Below, piece after piece: positions 1 through 8,631 of a stretch of 34,167 nt of DNA. The position numbers and the translations under genes were made by a program. Numbering within the stretch: position 1 is the stretch's first letter; each line of letters starts with the position of its first letter. Source of the stretch: Chitinophagaceae bacterium (GTDB lineage Bacteria > Bacteroidota > Bacteroidia > Chitinophagales > Chitinophagaceae); assembly GCA_947371755.1 (NCBI GenBank), contig CANBQT010000034.1:1-34167 (forward strand), given 5' to 3'. The notes under the pieces were generated by a model. It was not told the DNA's origin and ran no database searches. It saw nothing but the letters and a program-made list of their open reading frames with translations.

Positions 1-109
1 GATCCAGGTTTAATTCCTTCGCCATATCTGAAATGATTGCGTTTCCTGCAAACCAAAGTGATGTACAAAAAAATTGAGCAATCACAATGATGGGAAGGAT
101 CTTTCTCAT
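1..109 (-). CDS. Partial MFS-type transporter, N-terminus only
   Basis: Only the first 36 codons are present; the gene runs off the left edge. Reading from the ATG at 109, the protein begins MRKILPIIVIAQFFCTSLWF and continues AGNAIISDMAKEL. A hydrophobic first helix with a CTSLWFAGNA stretch resembles the first membrane segment of major facilitator superfamily permeases common in Bacteroidota, so an inner-membrane transporter is likely. Substrate cannot be judged. The start lies 16 bases after the stop of the ABC ATPase gene on the same strand, so the two may be co-transcribed. The family call rests on a short fragment. Confidence 0.55.
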   Translation of the reverse strand, partial: MRKILPIIVIAQFFCTSLWFAGNAIISDMAKELNLD

Positions 110-125
110 TTAAAATATAGGTAAC

Positions 126-791
126 TTATTTATAATCCATAATCTTCACCACCTGATCACAGAAATTAAATTCCTGCTCATCATTACTGCTTACTACAAT
201 CAACTTGTGCATGCAGTAATTTTTAATGAGCGAATGGTATAGTGCATAACCTGTTGCATCAAGGTTGGTACATGGCTCGTCTAATAATAAAAGTGGCACA
301 TCCGAAAATATGGCTTGTGCCAATTTTACTCTTTGTTTCATCCCGCTACTGAAATAACGGATCTGTTTTCCTACTGCTTTTTCTAATCCTATAATTGATA
401 AGATCTCATCAATTGTTACGGAAGATATCAATGGTTTGAATTGCCCATGAAATTCTAAAAATTCTTTGGCTGTCATTTCTTCTATCAATTCCAAATAAGG
501 TGCTGCAATGGCTAATTGTTTGTAGATCTGTTCGGCATCAATATTTTTTTCCTGCTGATCATTCCACACAATCGTTCCTTCACTCAATTGCATGCTGCCT
601 GCAATCGCTTGTAATAAAGTGCTCTTGCCACTTCCATTGGGCCCGGTAATGGCGTAAGCTCTACCCACTTCTAATTCATAATCACAATGGCGGTAAATCC
701 ATTCGCGGTTAAATCGCTTACCAGCATCAGATAAAACTATCTTATCTAATTTAGTTATGGTGTTAATGATAGAATTGGAAATAGCCCTCAT
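126..791 (-). CDS. ABC transporter ATP-binding protein
   Basis: This is a single ABC ATPase domain of about 221 residues. The Walker A GPNGSGKST, signature YFSSGMKQRVKLAQA, Walker B LLLLDEP and a late switch region are all visible, so it should bind and hydrolyse ATP at the membrane. Its small size and CcmA-like layout fit an exporter ATPase, but no permease partner lies beside it unless it is beyond the left edge. The frame extends to 836, but that extension runs into the terminator of the upstream lpx genes. I therefore prefer the ATG at 791, and a slightly later start near the KIVLSDAGKRF segment is possible. Substrate is unknown. Confidence 0.85.
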   Translation of the reverse strand: MRAISNSIINTITKLDKIVLSDAGKRFNREWIYRHCDYELEVGRAYAITGPNGSGKSTLLQAIAGSMQLSEGTIVWNDQQEKNIDAEQIYKQLAIAAPYLELIEEMTAKEFLEFHGQFKPLISSVTIDEILSIIGLEKAVGKQIRYFSSGMKQRVKLAQAIFSDVPLLLLDEPCTNLDATGYALYHSLIKNYCMHKLIVVSSNDEQEFNFCDQVVKIMDYK

Positions 792-823
792 GTAAAGCAA
801 AGAAAGGAAAGAATCAGCGCACA

Positions 824-864
824 CCAAAAAAAACAAAACCCCTTCCGGGAAATCGAAAGGGGTT
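824..864 (-). terminator. Intrinsic terminator after lpxA
   Basis: AACCCCTT (837-844) pairs with AAGGGGTT (857-864). On the minus strand the hairpin is followed by a U-rich run (A-rich at 824-836 on the plus strand). It lies just beyond the lpxA stop and separates the lipid A genes from the ABC ATPase gene. Confidence 0.85.
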
Positions 865-886
865 AGTTATATATTACCTCAAAAAT

Positions 887-1684
887 TTAATCTTCGTCGT
901 TAGCGCCTTTTACAAAACGCTTAATAATTCCTCTGCCGCTATCACGCACAAATGTTACGATCTCATCGCGCTCATCTGTTGCTGGTAGTTCTTCTTCGAT
1001 ATATTCTAATGCCTGAGAGGTGTTGAAACCTTTATTGTAAATGGTACGATATACATCCAGAATATGATTGATACGATCCAAAGGAAATCCACGGCGCTTT
1101 AAACCAATACTATTCACGCCACCATAACTCAATGGATTACGAACCGCTTTGATATAAGGAGGTACATCTTTACTCACTAAACTTCCACCAGCTACAAATG
1201 CATGCTGACCAATCTGCACAAACTGGTGCACCGCACTCACACCACCCACCACGGCCCAATCGCCCATAGTTACGTGCCCTGCAACCTGAACACTGTTTGC
1301 CAGAATACAATGATCGCCGATAATACAGTCGTGTGCCAGATGCGTATAAGCCATGATCAAACAGTTGCTGCCTACTTTGGTCTTACCTCTGTCTTCTGTT
1401 CCTCTATTGATGGTTACAAATTCGCGAATGGTAGTATTGTCTCCAATCTCTACGGTAGTTTTTTCACCACTGAATTTTAAATCTTGTGGAATGGCGCCTA
1501 GTACGGCTCCGGGAAATATCCGACAGTTCTTGCCAATACGGGTTCCGTCCATAATGGTCACATTACTGCCTATCCAGGTGCCTTCGCCAATCTTTACATC
1601 GCCATGTATAACGGTAAAGGGGTCGATCTTCACGTTTGGAGCTATCCGCGCATTCGGGTCGATGTAAGTGTAGGGATGCGTCAT
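887..1684 (-). CDS. lpxA: UDP-N-acetylglucosamine O-acyltransferase LpxA
   Basis: LpxA catalyses the first step of lipid A synthesis in the cytoplasm, moving an acyl chain from acyl-carrier protein to the 3-OH of UDP-GlcNAc. The protein starts MTHPYTYIDPNARIAPNVKI and is built of left-handed beta-helix hexapeptide repeats. It carries the family segment MAYTHLAHDCIIGDHC, with the catalytic His in the AHDC context, and a helical C-terminal domain. From the ATG at 1684 it is 265 residues, close to the usual 262 or so. An ATG at 1720 is the alternative. The longest frame (TTG at 1750) overlaps a promoter-like motif and is unlikely. It follows lpxC-fabZ on the same strand and is closed by a terminator. 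Confidence 0.95.
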   Translation of the reverse strand: MTHPYTYIDPNARIAPNVKIDPFTVIHGDVKIGEGTWIGSNVTIMDGTRIGKNCRIFPGAVLGAIPQDLKFSGEKTTVEIGDNTTIREFVTINRGTEDRGKTKVGSNCLIMAYTHLAHDCIIGDHCILANSVQVAGHVTMGDWAVVGGVSAVHQFVQIGQHAFVAGGSLVSKDVPPYIKAVRNPLSYGGVNSIGLKRRGFPLDRINHILDVYRTIYNKGFNTSQALEYIEEELPATDERDEIVTFVRDSGRGIIKRFVKGANDED

Positions 1685-1747
1685 CCTTGTTTTCGGTTTT
1701 GGTGTTATAAGTGCGTCCATAGTTACTATGGACAGTAAAAAAGATGC

Positions 1748-1755
1748 CAAAGTTA
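1748..1755 (-). promoter_or_regulatory. Bacteroidota -7 motif upstream of lpxA
   Basis: TAACTTTG on the minus strand matches the TAnnTTTG -7 consensus of the Bacteroidota primary sigma factor. It lies in the 45-base lpxC/lpxA gap, so lpxA may have its own promoter in addition to read-through. I see no good -33 TTTG at the right distance. Confidence 0.4.
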
Positions 1756-1799
1756 AAACTGTACTAACAAAAGTAAGTTTATTGGCATTTCTTTAAGAA

Positions 1800-3206
1800 T
1801 TATGTTCGCTTCACAACTTGTGCAACCAGGTCTGCTTCAGTGGCTACTTTTCCACCTACATATACAGTTCCGCGCATTTCGCAAATGCCCCTTCTAATCG
1901 GCGAGATCAATTCCATTTTCAGGATCATCGTATCACCAGGCACTACTTTCATCTTGAACTTACAATTGTCGATCTTCAGGAAATAAGTATCATAATCACC
2001 TTCTGGCATAGCGTTGATACATAAAATACCCCCTGTTTGTGCCAACGCTTCGATCTGAATTACACCAGGCATTACTGGGTTTCCTGGAAAATGCCCTTGG
2101 AAGAAAGATTCACTAAAAGTTACATTCTTGATTCCTATAATACAGGTATCTGTTAAATCAATGATTTTGTCTACAAACAAAAACGGATGACGGTGCGGTA
2201 ATGTCTTTTCAATTTTCTCCAATGTATACACTGGCGGAATGGTTGGATCATACACAGGCACATTCTTCACGTGCTTGTTGCGCTTGATATATTGCTTGAT
2301 CTTTTTTGCAAAGTCAACATTGGTACTATGTCCCGGACGGTTGGCAATGATTCTTGCTTTAATCGGATAACCAATCAAGGCTAAGTCGCCCACCACATCC
2401 AACAATTTATGACGTGCTGGTTCATTAGGGAAACGCAACTCTAAGTTGTTCAAATAACCCTCACTCTTTACTTCAATTTTTTCGCGTTTGAATACTTTCG
2501 CCAAACGTGTCATTTCTGCATCAGTAACGGGTTTGTCAACCACTACAATGGCATTATTGATATCACCACCTTTGATCAGGTCGTTATCCAATAAAGCCTC
2601 TAATTCGTGTAAAAAGCAAAATGTACGACAAGGAGCAATCTCTGCTTTAAAGTCGCGAATGGTTTTCAAACCAGCGTGTTGGGTACCTAAAACCGGACTA
2701 TTAAAATCAATCAAAGTAGTGATCTGATAATCCATTGCTGGCAATGCTACCATTTCTACGCGCTTTTCTTCGTCGTAATGATAAATGTTTTCGTCTAAGC
2801 TATACCAGGCCTTAGCGGCTTCTTGTTCTAAAACTCCTGTTTCTTCAATTAGCTCAATAAATGGGGTAGAGCTTCCATCCATAATGGGTATTTCTGGTCC
2901 GTTTACCTCAATCAATACATTGTCAACTCCCATCCCCACCAAGGCAGCTAAAACGTGTTCAACAGTGCTAATTTTAGCGTCGCCTACTTGTAAGGTGGTA
3001 CCACGACTAGTATCAGTCACCAAATCGCAATCAGCTTTAATAATAGGCTGATTAGGCATATCAATCCGTTGAAATTGTATACCAAATCCAGGATTTGCCG
3101 GACGGAGCGTCATGTCTACCATAACGCCTGTGTGCAGGCCGGTTCCGCTGATGCTGATGGAGCTATTAAGGGTATGCTGTTTGTCGGGATTGAAATTGCT
3201 ATCCAT
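1800..3206 (-). CDS. lpxC-fabZ: Bifunctional LpxC deacetylase / FabZ dehydratase
   Basis: This is a natural fusion of two enzymes. The N-terminal part (about residues 10-300) is LpxC, the zinc UDP-3-O-acyl-GlcNAc deacetylase that commits the cell to lipid A synthesis. Zinc and active-site motifs are visible: STVEHVLAAL, RHKLLDVVGDLAL and NRPGHSTN. The C-terminal part (about 320-468) is FabZ, the 3-hydroxyacyl-ACP dehydratase, with PHRHPFLFVD and the hot-dog active site GHFPGNPVMPGVIQIEALAQ. The fusion is characteristic of Bacteroidota. I choose the ATG at 3206 (468 residues) because the upstream extension begins at a TTG inside a hairpin. The gene sits between lpxD and lpxA in a lipid A operon. 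Confidence 0.97.
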   Translation of the reverse strand: MDSNFNPDKQHTLNSSISISGTGLHTGVMVDMTLRPANPGFGIQFQRIDMPNQPIIKADCDLVTDTSRGTTLQVGDAKISTVEHVLAALVGMGVDNVLIEVNGPEIPIMDGSSTPFIELIEETGVLEQEAAKAWYSLDENIYHYDEEKRVEMVALPAMDYQITTLIDFNSPVLGTQHAGLKTIRDFKAEIAPCRTFCFLHELEALLDNDLIKGGDINNAIVVVDKPVTDAEMTRLAKVFKREKIEVKSEGYLNNLELRFPNEPARHKLLDVVGDLALIGYPIKARIIANRPGHSTNVDFAKKIKQYIKRNKHVKNVPVYDPTIPPVYTLEKIEKTLPHRHPFLFVDKIIDLTDTCIIGIKNVTFSESFFQGHFPGNPVMPGVIQIEALAQTGGILCINAMPEGDYDTYFLKIDNCKFKMKVVPGDTMILKMELISPIRRGICEMRGTVYVGGKVATEADLVAQVVKRT

Positions 3207-3235
3207 ATTATTATAATGTATTGGTGTACCCAGCT

Positions 3236-3257
3236 GTAAAGCCAAAATCGGCTTTAC
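3236..3257 (-). promoter_or_regulatory. Hairpin in the leader of lpxC-fabZ
   Basis: GTAAAGCC (3236-3243) and GGCTTTAC (3250-3257) form a perfect 8-bp stem with a 6-base loop, about 30 bases before the ATG at 3206. There is no U-run, so it is not a simple terminator. It could affect mRNA stability or translation; function is unproven. Confidence 0.4.
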
Positions 3258-3330
3258 TTGCGTCGCACACTGGAACTTTTGATCATAAATGAGCAGCGAA
3301 AATACAATTAAAACTGCTTAATAGTGGCCT

Positions 3331-4383
3331 TTAGCCCTTCACTTTATCGGCTAAGAGCTCTTGGATAGTCTTTTCTAAGTCACGGATCCGCTTCTCCATT
3401 TCGGGTAAACTACGCGTCAATGCTTGCATTCTTAGGGAGCTGGTGAATTCCTGAGCCGGTGTGCCATTGTGCGACTTATTCGGAATTTTTATACTTTTTG
3501 TAACACCTGTCTGGCCAGCAATTTTGCTTCCATCGGCGATAACAATATGACCGGCAGTTCCTACCTGGCCCCCGATCATTACTCCATTACCTACTTTAGC
3601 ACTCCCACTGATACCAGCTTGTGCTGCGATTACGGTATTACTTCCTATTTCTACGTTATGAGCAACCTGAATTAAATTGTCGAGTTTAGATCCTTTATGG
3701 ATAATGGTCGATCCCATTGTTGCCCGATCAATGGTGGTATTTGATCCTATTTCCACATCATCTTCAATGATTACGTTGCCGATTTGAGGAATCTTACTAT
3801 AACTGCCATCCGCCAGTGGTGCAAAACCAAAACCATCGCCTCCCACCACAGTGCCGGCATGAATGATTACTCTATTGCCTAGGATACATTGATGGTAAAT
3901 TTTAACTCCTGCATGCAGGATCACATTGTCGCCAATTACGGTGCCATCTCCAATTACCACACCTGGATACAATTTTACATTGCTGCCAATTTGTACTTGC
4001 TCTCCGATATAACAAAAAGCAGCTACATAAATACCCTCACCCAATTTGGCAGTTTTGGCAATATAACTTGGTTCTTGAATGCCTACTAATTGTTGAGAGA
4101 TGATCTCCTGATACTTGGAAAGTAAAACAGCAAAAGCTGAGTAGGCATCTGGTACGCGGATCAAAGTAGCAGAAACTGATTCCTTTAATTCGAGCGACTC
4201 ATTTACAATGATAATACTAGCTAAAGAATTATATAACCATTCCTCGTATTTAGGATTGGATAAAAAGGCAATCTGACCAGCAGTTGCTTCTTCGATCTTT
4301 CCAAAAGCGGCAACGGCAGCAGCAGGATTTCCCTCTACTTTACCATTGATCATCAAAGCGATTTGAGCGGCAGTAAATTGCAT
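3331..4383 (-). CDS. lpxD: UDP-3-O-acylglucosamine N-acyltransferase LpxD
   Basis: LpxD performs the third step of lipid A synthesis, N-acylating UDP-3-O-acyl-glucosamine. The 350-residue length is standard. The N-terminal domain (about 1-100) is the uridine-binding domain, with the typical [11 protein letters not shown] segment. It is followed by a long run of hexapeptide repeats forming a left-handed beta helix, with the catalytic His in [13 protein letters not shown] and the [14 protein letters not shown] segment typical of the family. The C-terminal helix ([16 protein letters not shown]) would form the trimer coiled coil. The start is the ATG at 4383. It lies 40 bases after the HD-domain gene and 124 bases before lpxC-fabZ. 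Confidence 0.96.
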   Translation of the reverse strand: MQFTAAQIALMINGKVEGNPAAAVAAFGKIEEATAGQIAFLSNPKYEEWLYNSLASIIIVNESLELKESVSATLIRVPDAYSAFAVLLSKYQEIISQQLVGIQEPSYIAKTAKLGEGIYVAAFCYIGEQVQIGSNVKLYPGVVIGDGTVIGDNVILHAGVKIYHQCILGNRVIIHAGTVVGGDGFGFAPLADGSYSKIPQIGNVIIEDDVEIGSNTTIDRATMGSTIIHKGSKLDNLIQVAHNVEIGSNTVIAAQAGISGSAKVGNGVMIGGQVGTAGHIVIADGSKIAGQTGVTKSIKIPNKSHNGTPAQEFTSSLRMQALTRSLPEMEKRIRDLEKTIQELLADKVKG

Positions 4384-4423
4384 AGCATTTATTTAGGGAG
4401 ATCAGTTTTTGGTGTGCCTTTGC

Positions 4424-5638
4424 TTATGTAAGCAGACAAATGTAAAATTTTTTGACAGGTGCTGAAAGCTTTTGCTGTATTAATGCATTATCAATCAAAG
4501 AAATGTCTTTGATCAGGCCGTCTTTAAATAAAATATTGATACGTTCATCCTTTGTTTGGTAAAGGGTATTGCTAGCTTCACCTGTGAAACATAGGTACCT
4601 TACATCTGCAGGATCAATATGAAACTGACGGATGGCTTCTTCTTCTTTTTCTTTGAGGTATTGGGAATCAAATTCTTCCGCCTGAATTCTGGAACGATAC
4701 AATTGACGGTTCAACAGCCGATTGCACAAAAGTGCTAAGATCTTGTCTGGGTGCTTACTCCAGACCTTTACTGCATGCATAACATCATGGTCGTCGAGCG
4801 AACAAAATTTTTCCAATGCATCTAAATTCATCTCAGTTTTAAATTCGCCCAGAAAAAAATCGAGCGCAGATTGGGTCTTTAATCCCTCATCATTGAGTTG
4901 ATATATTTCACGAACCCGCTCTAATATTTTTACTAGCATTTTTTCGGCAGCCAATACGGTTTTGTGCAAGTAAACCTGCCAATACATTTGTCTTCTTGCA
5001 ACAAGAAATTTTTCAACACTATAAATCCCCTTTTCCTCTACCATTAATTCGTCATTATGCACTACCAGCATTTTTAAGATCCGGTCATAACCAATCACTC
5101 CTTCGGTAACACCGGAGAAGAAACTATCTCTGCTGAGGTAATCCATACGGTCCATATCCAATTGTCCACTGATCAATTGGTGCAAAAATGGTTTGGAATA
5201 TTGATTGGTAAATATTTGAATCGCCAGATCCAAATCTCCGTTCATATGGGCATTCATTTCTTGCATGATCTGCAGTGACAATTGTTCGTGATGAACACCT
5301 TGTACTAAAACCTGTTCCAATGCATGTGAATAGGGCCCATGTCCAATATCATGTAAGAGGATGGCAGCCTTTACAGCAACTGATTCTTCTTCAGAAATCT
5401 CCACGCCTTTATCTCTTAATTCAGCAACTGCATTGCACATTAAATGGTAAGCGCCCAGGGAATGTAATAAGCGGCTATGGACGGCACCAGGATAAACCAA
5501 TTGTGCTAATGCCATTTGGTGAATCCTTCTCAGACGTTGATAATAGGGGTGAGCGAGTATGGCAAAGATCAGTGGATGGTTAATGGTGATGAACCCATAC
5601 ACCGGATCATTGATAATTTTTCTTTTAGTAGCTTTCAT
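4424..5638 (-). CDS. HD-domain phosphohydrolase (dNTPase-like)
   Basis: This 404-residue protein has the H...HD...D metal site of HD phosphohydrolases: VHSRLLHSLGAYH, then LLHDIGHGPYSHALE, then QLDMDRMDYLSRDSFFSG. The latter resembles the SAMHD1/dGTPase-type subfamily, so a nucleotide triphosphohydrolase or phosphodiesterase activity is likely; the substrate is not known. It is the first gene of the minus-strand lpx cluster and is divergent from porX across about 200 bases. A link to lipid A synthesis is positional only. The ATG at 5638 is the first start. Confidence 0.85.
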   Translation of the reverse strand: MKATKRKIINDPVYGFITINHPLIFAILAHPYYQRLRRIHQMALAQLVYPGAVHSRLLHSLGAYHLMCNAVAELRDKGVEISEEESVAVKAAILLHDIGHGPYSHALEQVLVQGVHHEQLSLQIMQEMNAHMNGDLDLAIQIFTNQYSKPFLHQLISGQLDMDRMDYLSRDSFFSGVTEGVIGYDRILKMLVVHNDELMVEEKGIYSVEKFLVARRQMYWQVYLHKTVLAAEKMLVKILERVREIYQLNDEGLKTQSALDFFLGEFKTEMNLDALEKFCSLDDHDVMHAVKVWSKHPDKILALLCNRLLNRQLYRSRIQAEEFDSQYLKEKEEEAIRQFHIDPADVRYLCFTGEASNTLYQTKDERINILFKDGLIKDISLIDNALIQQKLSAPVKKFYICLLT

Positions 5639-5670
5639 GCTTTGCGAATTTATTGCAACTGAGCAGTTTG

Positions 5671-5678
5671 CAAAAATA
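5671..5678 (-). promoter_or_regulatory. Bacteroidota -7 motif for the HD gene / lpx operon
   Basis: TATTTTTG on the minus strand matches TAnnTTTG and lies 33 bases before the ATG at 5638. A start of transcription near 5664 would give a leader of roughly 25 bases. A matching -33 element is not obvious. Confidence 0.4.
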
Positions 5679-5835
5679 CAGATACGCCATTGATTCCATC
5701 CTATGAAAAAATAAGCAAAAGTTAAATTGATCGAAATTGCCCATCAACAGCTAGTTACATAGGAAATTTCCGAATTGGTATAAAAATTGTGAAGGTTTTA
5801 AGGTTCTCCAAAATTTCTGATGGTTAAATTTGAAT

Positions 5836-7392
5836 ATGTCTATAGCCAAAATACTCTGGGTGGATGATGAAATCGAAAGCCTGCAATCGCAAAAATTATT
5901 TCTCGAGCAAAAAGGATATGAAGTAATTACTAAAACAAATGGATTCGATGCATTGGAATATGTAAAGTCGAATTATGTGGATGTGGTATTGATGGATGAA
6001 TCGATGCCGGGTATTTCAGGTTTGGAAACTTTGGCCAGAATCAAAGCGATCAATCGACAGCTCCCCATCGTTTTAATCACTAAGAATGAAACGGAAAATT
6101 TGATGGATGAAGCTATTGGCAGTCAGATCAGCGATTACTTAATCAAACCTGTTAATCCCAATCAGGTATGGCTGAGTTTAAAAAAATTGATTGACAATAA
6201 ACGCCTGGTGGCAGAAAAAACCACTACTTCTTACCAACAAAATTTCAGAGAATTATTCATGGCTTTGAACGACAATCCCAATCATCAGGAGTGGATGGAT
6301 ATCTATAAAAGGCTGGTTCATTGGGAGCTTGAAATGGAGAAGAGTGATAGTCCGGAAATGCAGGAAGTTTTCAATACACAAAAGCAGGAAGCCAATACAG
6401 AGTTCTTTAAATACGTTAGTAAAAATTATGCGAGTTGGGTGAATCCTAAGAGTAGCGACTCTCCGATTATGAGCAATCATTTGTTCCAATTTAAGGTCTT
6501 GCCTCATGCAGAACCTGGCACTCCTTTGTTTTTTATTCTTATTGATAATTTACGTTTCGATCAGTGGAAAGCCATCGAACCGATTTTTGCAGAAAATTTT
6601 CGGATATTGGAAGAAGAATCTTTTTATTCTATTCTTCCAACAGCCACACAATACTGTCGCAACGCTATTTTCGCGGGAATGATGCCTGTAGAAATCGAAA
6701 AGAATTTTCCCGACAAATGGAAGAATGACGAGGAAGATGGCGGAAAAAATTTGTATGAGGAAGATTTTTTCAGGGCTCAACTAAAGCGATTAAAAAAAGA
6801 GCATTTAAAATTCAGTTATCATAAGATCGTGAATCATCAGGATGGGCAGCAATTGGTAAACAATATGCACAACCTCATGCAAAATGATATCAATGTGATC
6901 GTGTATAATTTCGTGGATATGCTAAGTCATGCACGTACTGAAATGGAAGTATTGAAAGAATTGGCAAGTGATGAAATTAGTTATCGTAGCATTACAAGGA
7001 GTTGGTTTGAGCATAGTCCTTTAAATCAGGCATTAAAAAAAGTGGCGGATAAAGGTGTAAAATTAGTTTTGGCAACAGATCATGGAAGTGTACGCGTAAA
7101 AAATCCACATAAGGTAATTGGAGATAAGCAAACCACCACCAATCTGAGATACAAACATGGCAGAAATTTAAATTTCGAACCGAAGGATGTGCTGGCATTC
7201 AAAGATCCAAAGGAAGCAGGGTTACCTATTCCTACCATCAATTCTAGTTTCATCTTTGCCAAAGAGGATGGATTTCTCTGTTATCCCAATAATTATAATC
7301 ATTATGTGAACTACTATCGGAACACATTTCAGCATGGTGGGGTTAGTTTGGAAGAAATGATCGTGCCGGTGATCAAAATGGAAAGCAAATAA
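5836..7392 (+). CDS. porX: PorX, response regulator with PglZ phosphodiesterase domain
   Basis: PorX controls the type IX secretion system in Bacteroidota. Residues 1-120 form a receiver domain, with acidic pair D10-D11, phospho-acceptor D54 (VVLMDESMPG) and conserved Lys in LIKPVNP. A helical linker follows, and residues from about 210 onward form an alkaline-phosphatase-like PglZ domain. Metal and catalytic segments are visible: LIDNLRFDQW, the Thr in ILPTATQYCRNAIFAG (T269 or T271), FVDMLSHAR and LATDHGSV. The family is reported to hydrolyse oligonucleotide phosphodiester bonds. The ATG at 5836 is preferred over the in-frame TTG at 5830. No cognate kinase is adjacent. The 518-residue length is typical. 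Confidence 0.94.
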   Translation: MSIAKILWVDDEIESLQSQKLFLEQKGYEVITKTNGFDALEYVKSNYVDVVLMDESMPGISGLETLARIKAINRQLPIVLITKNETENLMDEAIGSQISDYLIKPVNPNQVWLSLKKLIDNKRLVAEKTTTSYQQNFRELFMALNDNPNHQEWMDIYKRLVHWELEMEKSDSPEMQEVFNTQKQEANTEFFKYVSKNYASWVNPKSSDSPIMSNHLFQFKVLPHAEPGTPLFFILIDNLRFDQWKAIEPIFAENFRILEEESFYSILPTATQYCRNAIFAGMMPVEIEKNFPDKWKNDEEDGGKNLYEEDFFRAQLKRLKKEHLKFSYHKIVNHQDGQQLVNNMHNLMQNDINVIVYNFVDMLSHARTEMEVLKELASDEISYRSITRSWFEHSPLNQALKKVADKGVKLVLATDHGSVRVKNPHKVIGDKQTTTNLRYKHGRNLNFEPKDVLAFKDPKEAGLPIPTINSSFIFAKEDGFLCYPNNYNHYVNYYRNTFQHGGVSLEEMIVPVIKMESK

Positions 7393-7504
7393 GGGCAATA
7401 CTTTCTCATTTTCCCCCGTCTTGTGGATAAATGAAAACCCTTTAGAACGGGCACTGCGTTATTTTTGGTTATCCTACATCGCTCATCAAGAGAAAAGGTA
7501 TTAC

Positions 7505-7780
7505 ATGAAGTACACACAGACTACGTTGAATAAATTGGAAGACATTCTTGGGGAATCTACTTATGTGGTTCGTTATGAAAGGGGAACTTTTCAAAGTGGC
7601 TGGTGTTTACTGGAAGCACGTAAAGTGGTAGTACTCAATAAATTTCTGAATGTAGAAGGCCGCATCAATATCCTGATGGAAATTATTCCCCAACTGAATA
7701 TCGATTTTGATAAGCTTACCCATGAGTCGCAGAAATTGTATGAAGCGGTAGTGAAGAAAGCAGAAATCATTATAGAATAA
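7505..7780 (+). CDS. Small conserved-looking protein of unknown function
   Basis: A 91-residue protein starting MKYTQTTLNKLEDILGESTY, with a mixed beta/alpha pattern: a short beta region (VVRYERGTF, GWCLLEARKVVVLN) and a helical C-terminus (INILMEIIPQL, SQKLYEAVVKKAE). I recall similar short proteins in Bacteroidota but cannot name a function. The frame extends upstream to a TTG at 7421, but that extension has no gene-like character and the ATG at 7505 is favoured. It follows porX by about 110 bases on the same strand and precedes the MBL-fold gene. Confidence 0.7.
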   Translation: MKYTQTTLNKLEDILGESTYVVRYERGTFQSGWCLLEARKVVVLNKFLNVEGRINILMEIIPQLNIDFDKLTHESQKLYEAVVKKAEIIIE

Positions 7781-7830
7781 ATTTATTTTATACCCGCCTA
7801 TCTTCTCTTATTATGATTTAGCTTTGAGAA

Positions 7831-8607
7831 GTGCAAGCACCTCATTTTAAAGTTAGCTTTTTAGGTACAGGTACCAGTACTGGCATACCAATGATCGGGT
7901 GTACTTGTGCCGTTTGTATATCTACTGATTCAAAAGATAAAAGACTTCGAAGTAGTGTTTTAATTCAATCTGATACAACTGCTGTTATCATTGATACTAC
8001 TCCGGATTTTAGGTATCAGATGTTACGAACCAATACCACCCATTTGGATGGGGTTTTGTATACTCATCCCCATAAGGATCATATGGCTGGTTTAGATGAT
8101 ATCAGGGCTTTGAATTTCTTAACTCAAAAGCCAATGGATATTTATGCCAATTCACTTACAGAAGAAGCTGTTCGAAGGGATTTTTATTATGCTTTTGCAG
8201 ATACAAAATATCCGGGAGTTCCTGAATTGAATTTGATTACTATTGATGAGACTCCCTTTGTTATCGGTGATCTTCCCATTCAACCTATATTAGTGTATCA
8301 TCATAAAATGCCCGTATTTGGATTTAGAATGGGCAATTTTACGTACATCACAGATGCCAACCGAATTGATCCCGAACAGATGAATTTGATTCGTGGTTCA
8401 AAAGTTTTAGTTTTAAATGCGTTAAGAAAGGAAGACCATATTTCTCATTTTACCCTTCAGCAAGCTGTTGATCTTAGTATGGATTTAGGAGTGCCAGAGG
8501 TATATTTCACCCATATCAGTCACCAATTAGGTAAGCACCAAGACATCAACGAAGAACTACCCCCTCATATTAAACTGGCTTATGATGGCCTGCAGATTAG
8601 TTTGTAG
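7831..8607 (+). CDS. MBL-fold metallohydrolase (PhnP-like phosphodiesterase)
   Basis: This 258-residue metallo-beta-lactamase-fold enzyme opens with FLGTGTSTGIPMIGCTC, the PhnP/tRNase Z-like start. It has the metal motif THPHKDHMAGLDDIRAL (HxHxDH), a later YITDAN segment (metal Asp) and a C-terminal FTHISHQLG. Family members hydrolyse cyclic or diester phosphates; the true substrate here is unknown. The Cys residues in GCTCAVC may bind an extra zinc, as in PhnP. Translation must begin at the GTG at 7831: an in-frame stop lies just upstream and no ATG precedes the first conserved motif. It lies between the small unknown gene and the helix-hairpin-helix gene. Confidence 0.88.
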   Translation: MQAPHFKVSFLGTGTSTGIPMIGCTCAVCISTDSKDKRLRSSVLIQSDTTAVIIDTTPDFRYQMLRTNTTHLDGVLYTHPHKDHMAGLDDIRALNFLTQKPMDIYANSLTEEAVRRDFYYAFADTKYPGVPELNLITIDETPFVIGDLPIQPILVYHHKMPVFGFRMGNFTYITDANRIDPEQMNLIRGSKVLVLNALRKEDHISHFTLQQAVDLSMDLGVPEVYFTHISHQLGKHQDINEELPPHIKLAYDGLQISL

Positions 8608-8609
8608 CC

Positions 8610-8627
8610 CCTCTTTTTAAAAAGAGG
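8610..8627 (+). promoter_or_regulatory. Perfect palindrome covering the ribosome binding site of the next gene
   Basis: CCTCTTTTTAAAAAGAGG is an 18-base perfect palindrome. Its right arm contains the AGAGG that would serve as Shine-Dalgarno for the ATG at 8632. The upstream stop codon ends at 8607. Confidence 0.35.
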
Positions 8628-8631
8628 CAAG

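Noticed and set aside
1685..1750. N-terminal extension of LpxA to a TTG
   Set aside because: It overlaps the TAACTTTG promoter motif and makes the protein longer than the family; an ATG at 1684 or 1720 fits better.
5825..5832. TAAATTTG as a porX promoter
   Set aside because: It matches the -7 motif, but transcription would begin at or inside the porX start codon with no -33 element.
7421..7504. N-terminal extension of the small protein after porX
   Set aside because: It begins at TTG and has no conserved character, while the ATG at 7505 gives a compact protein.
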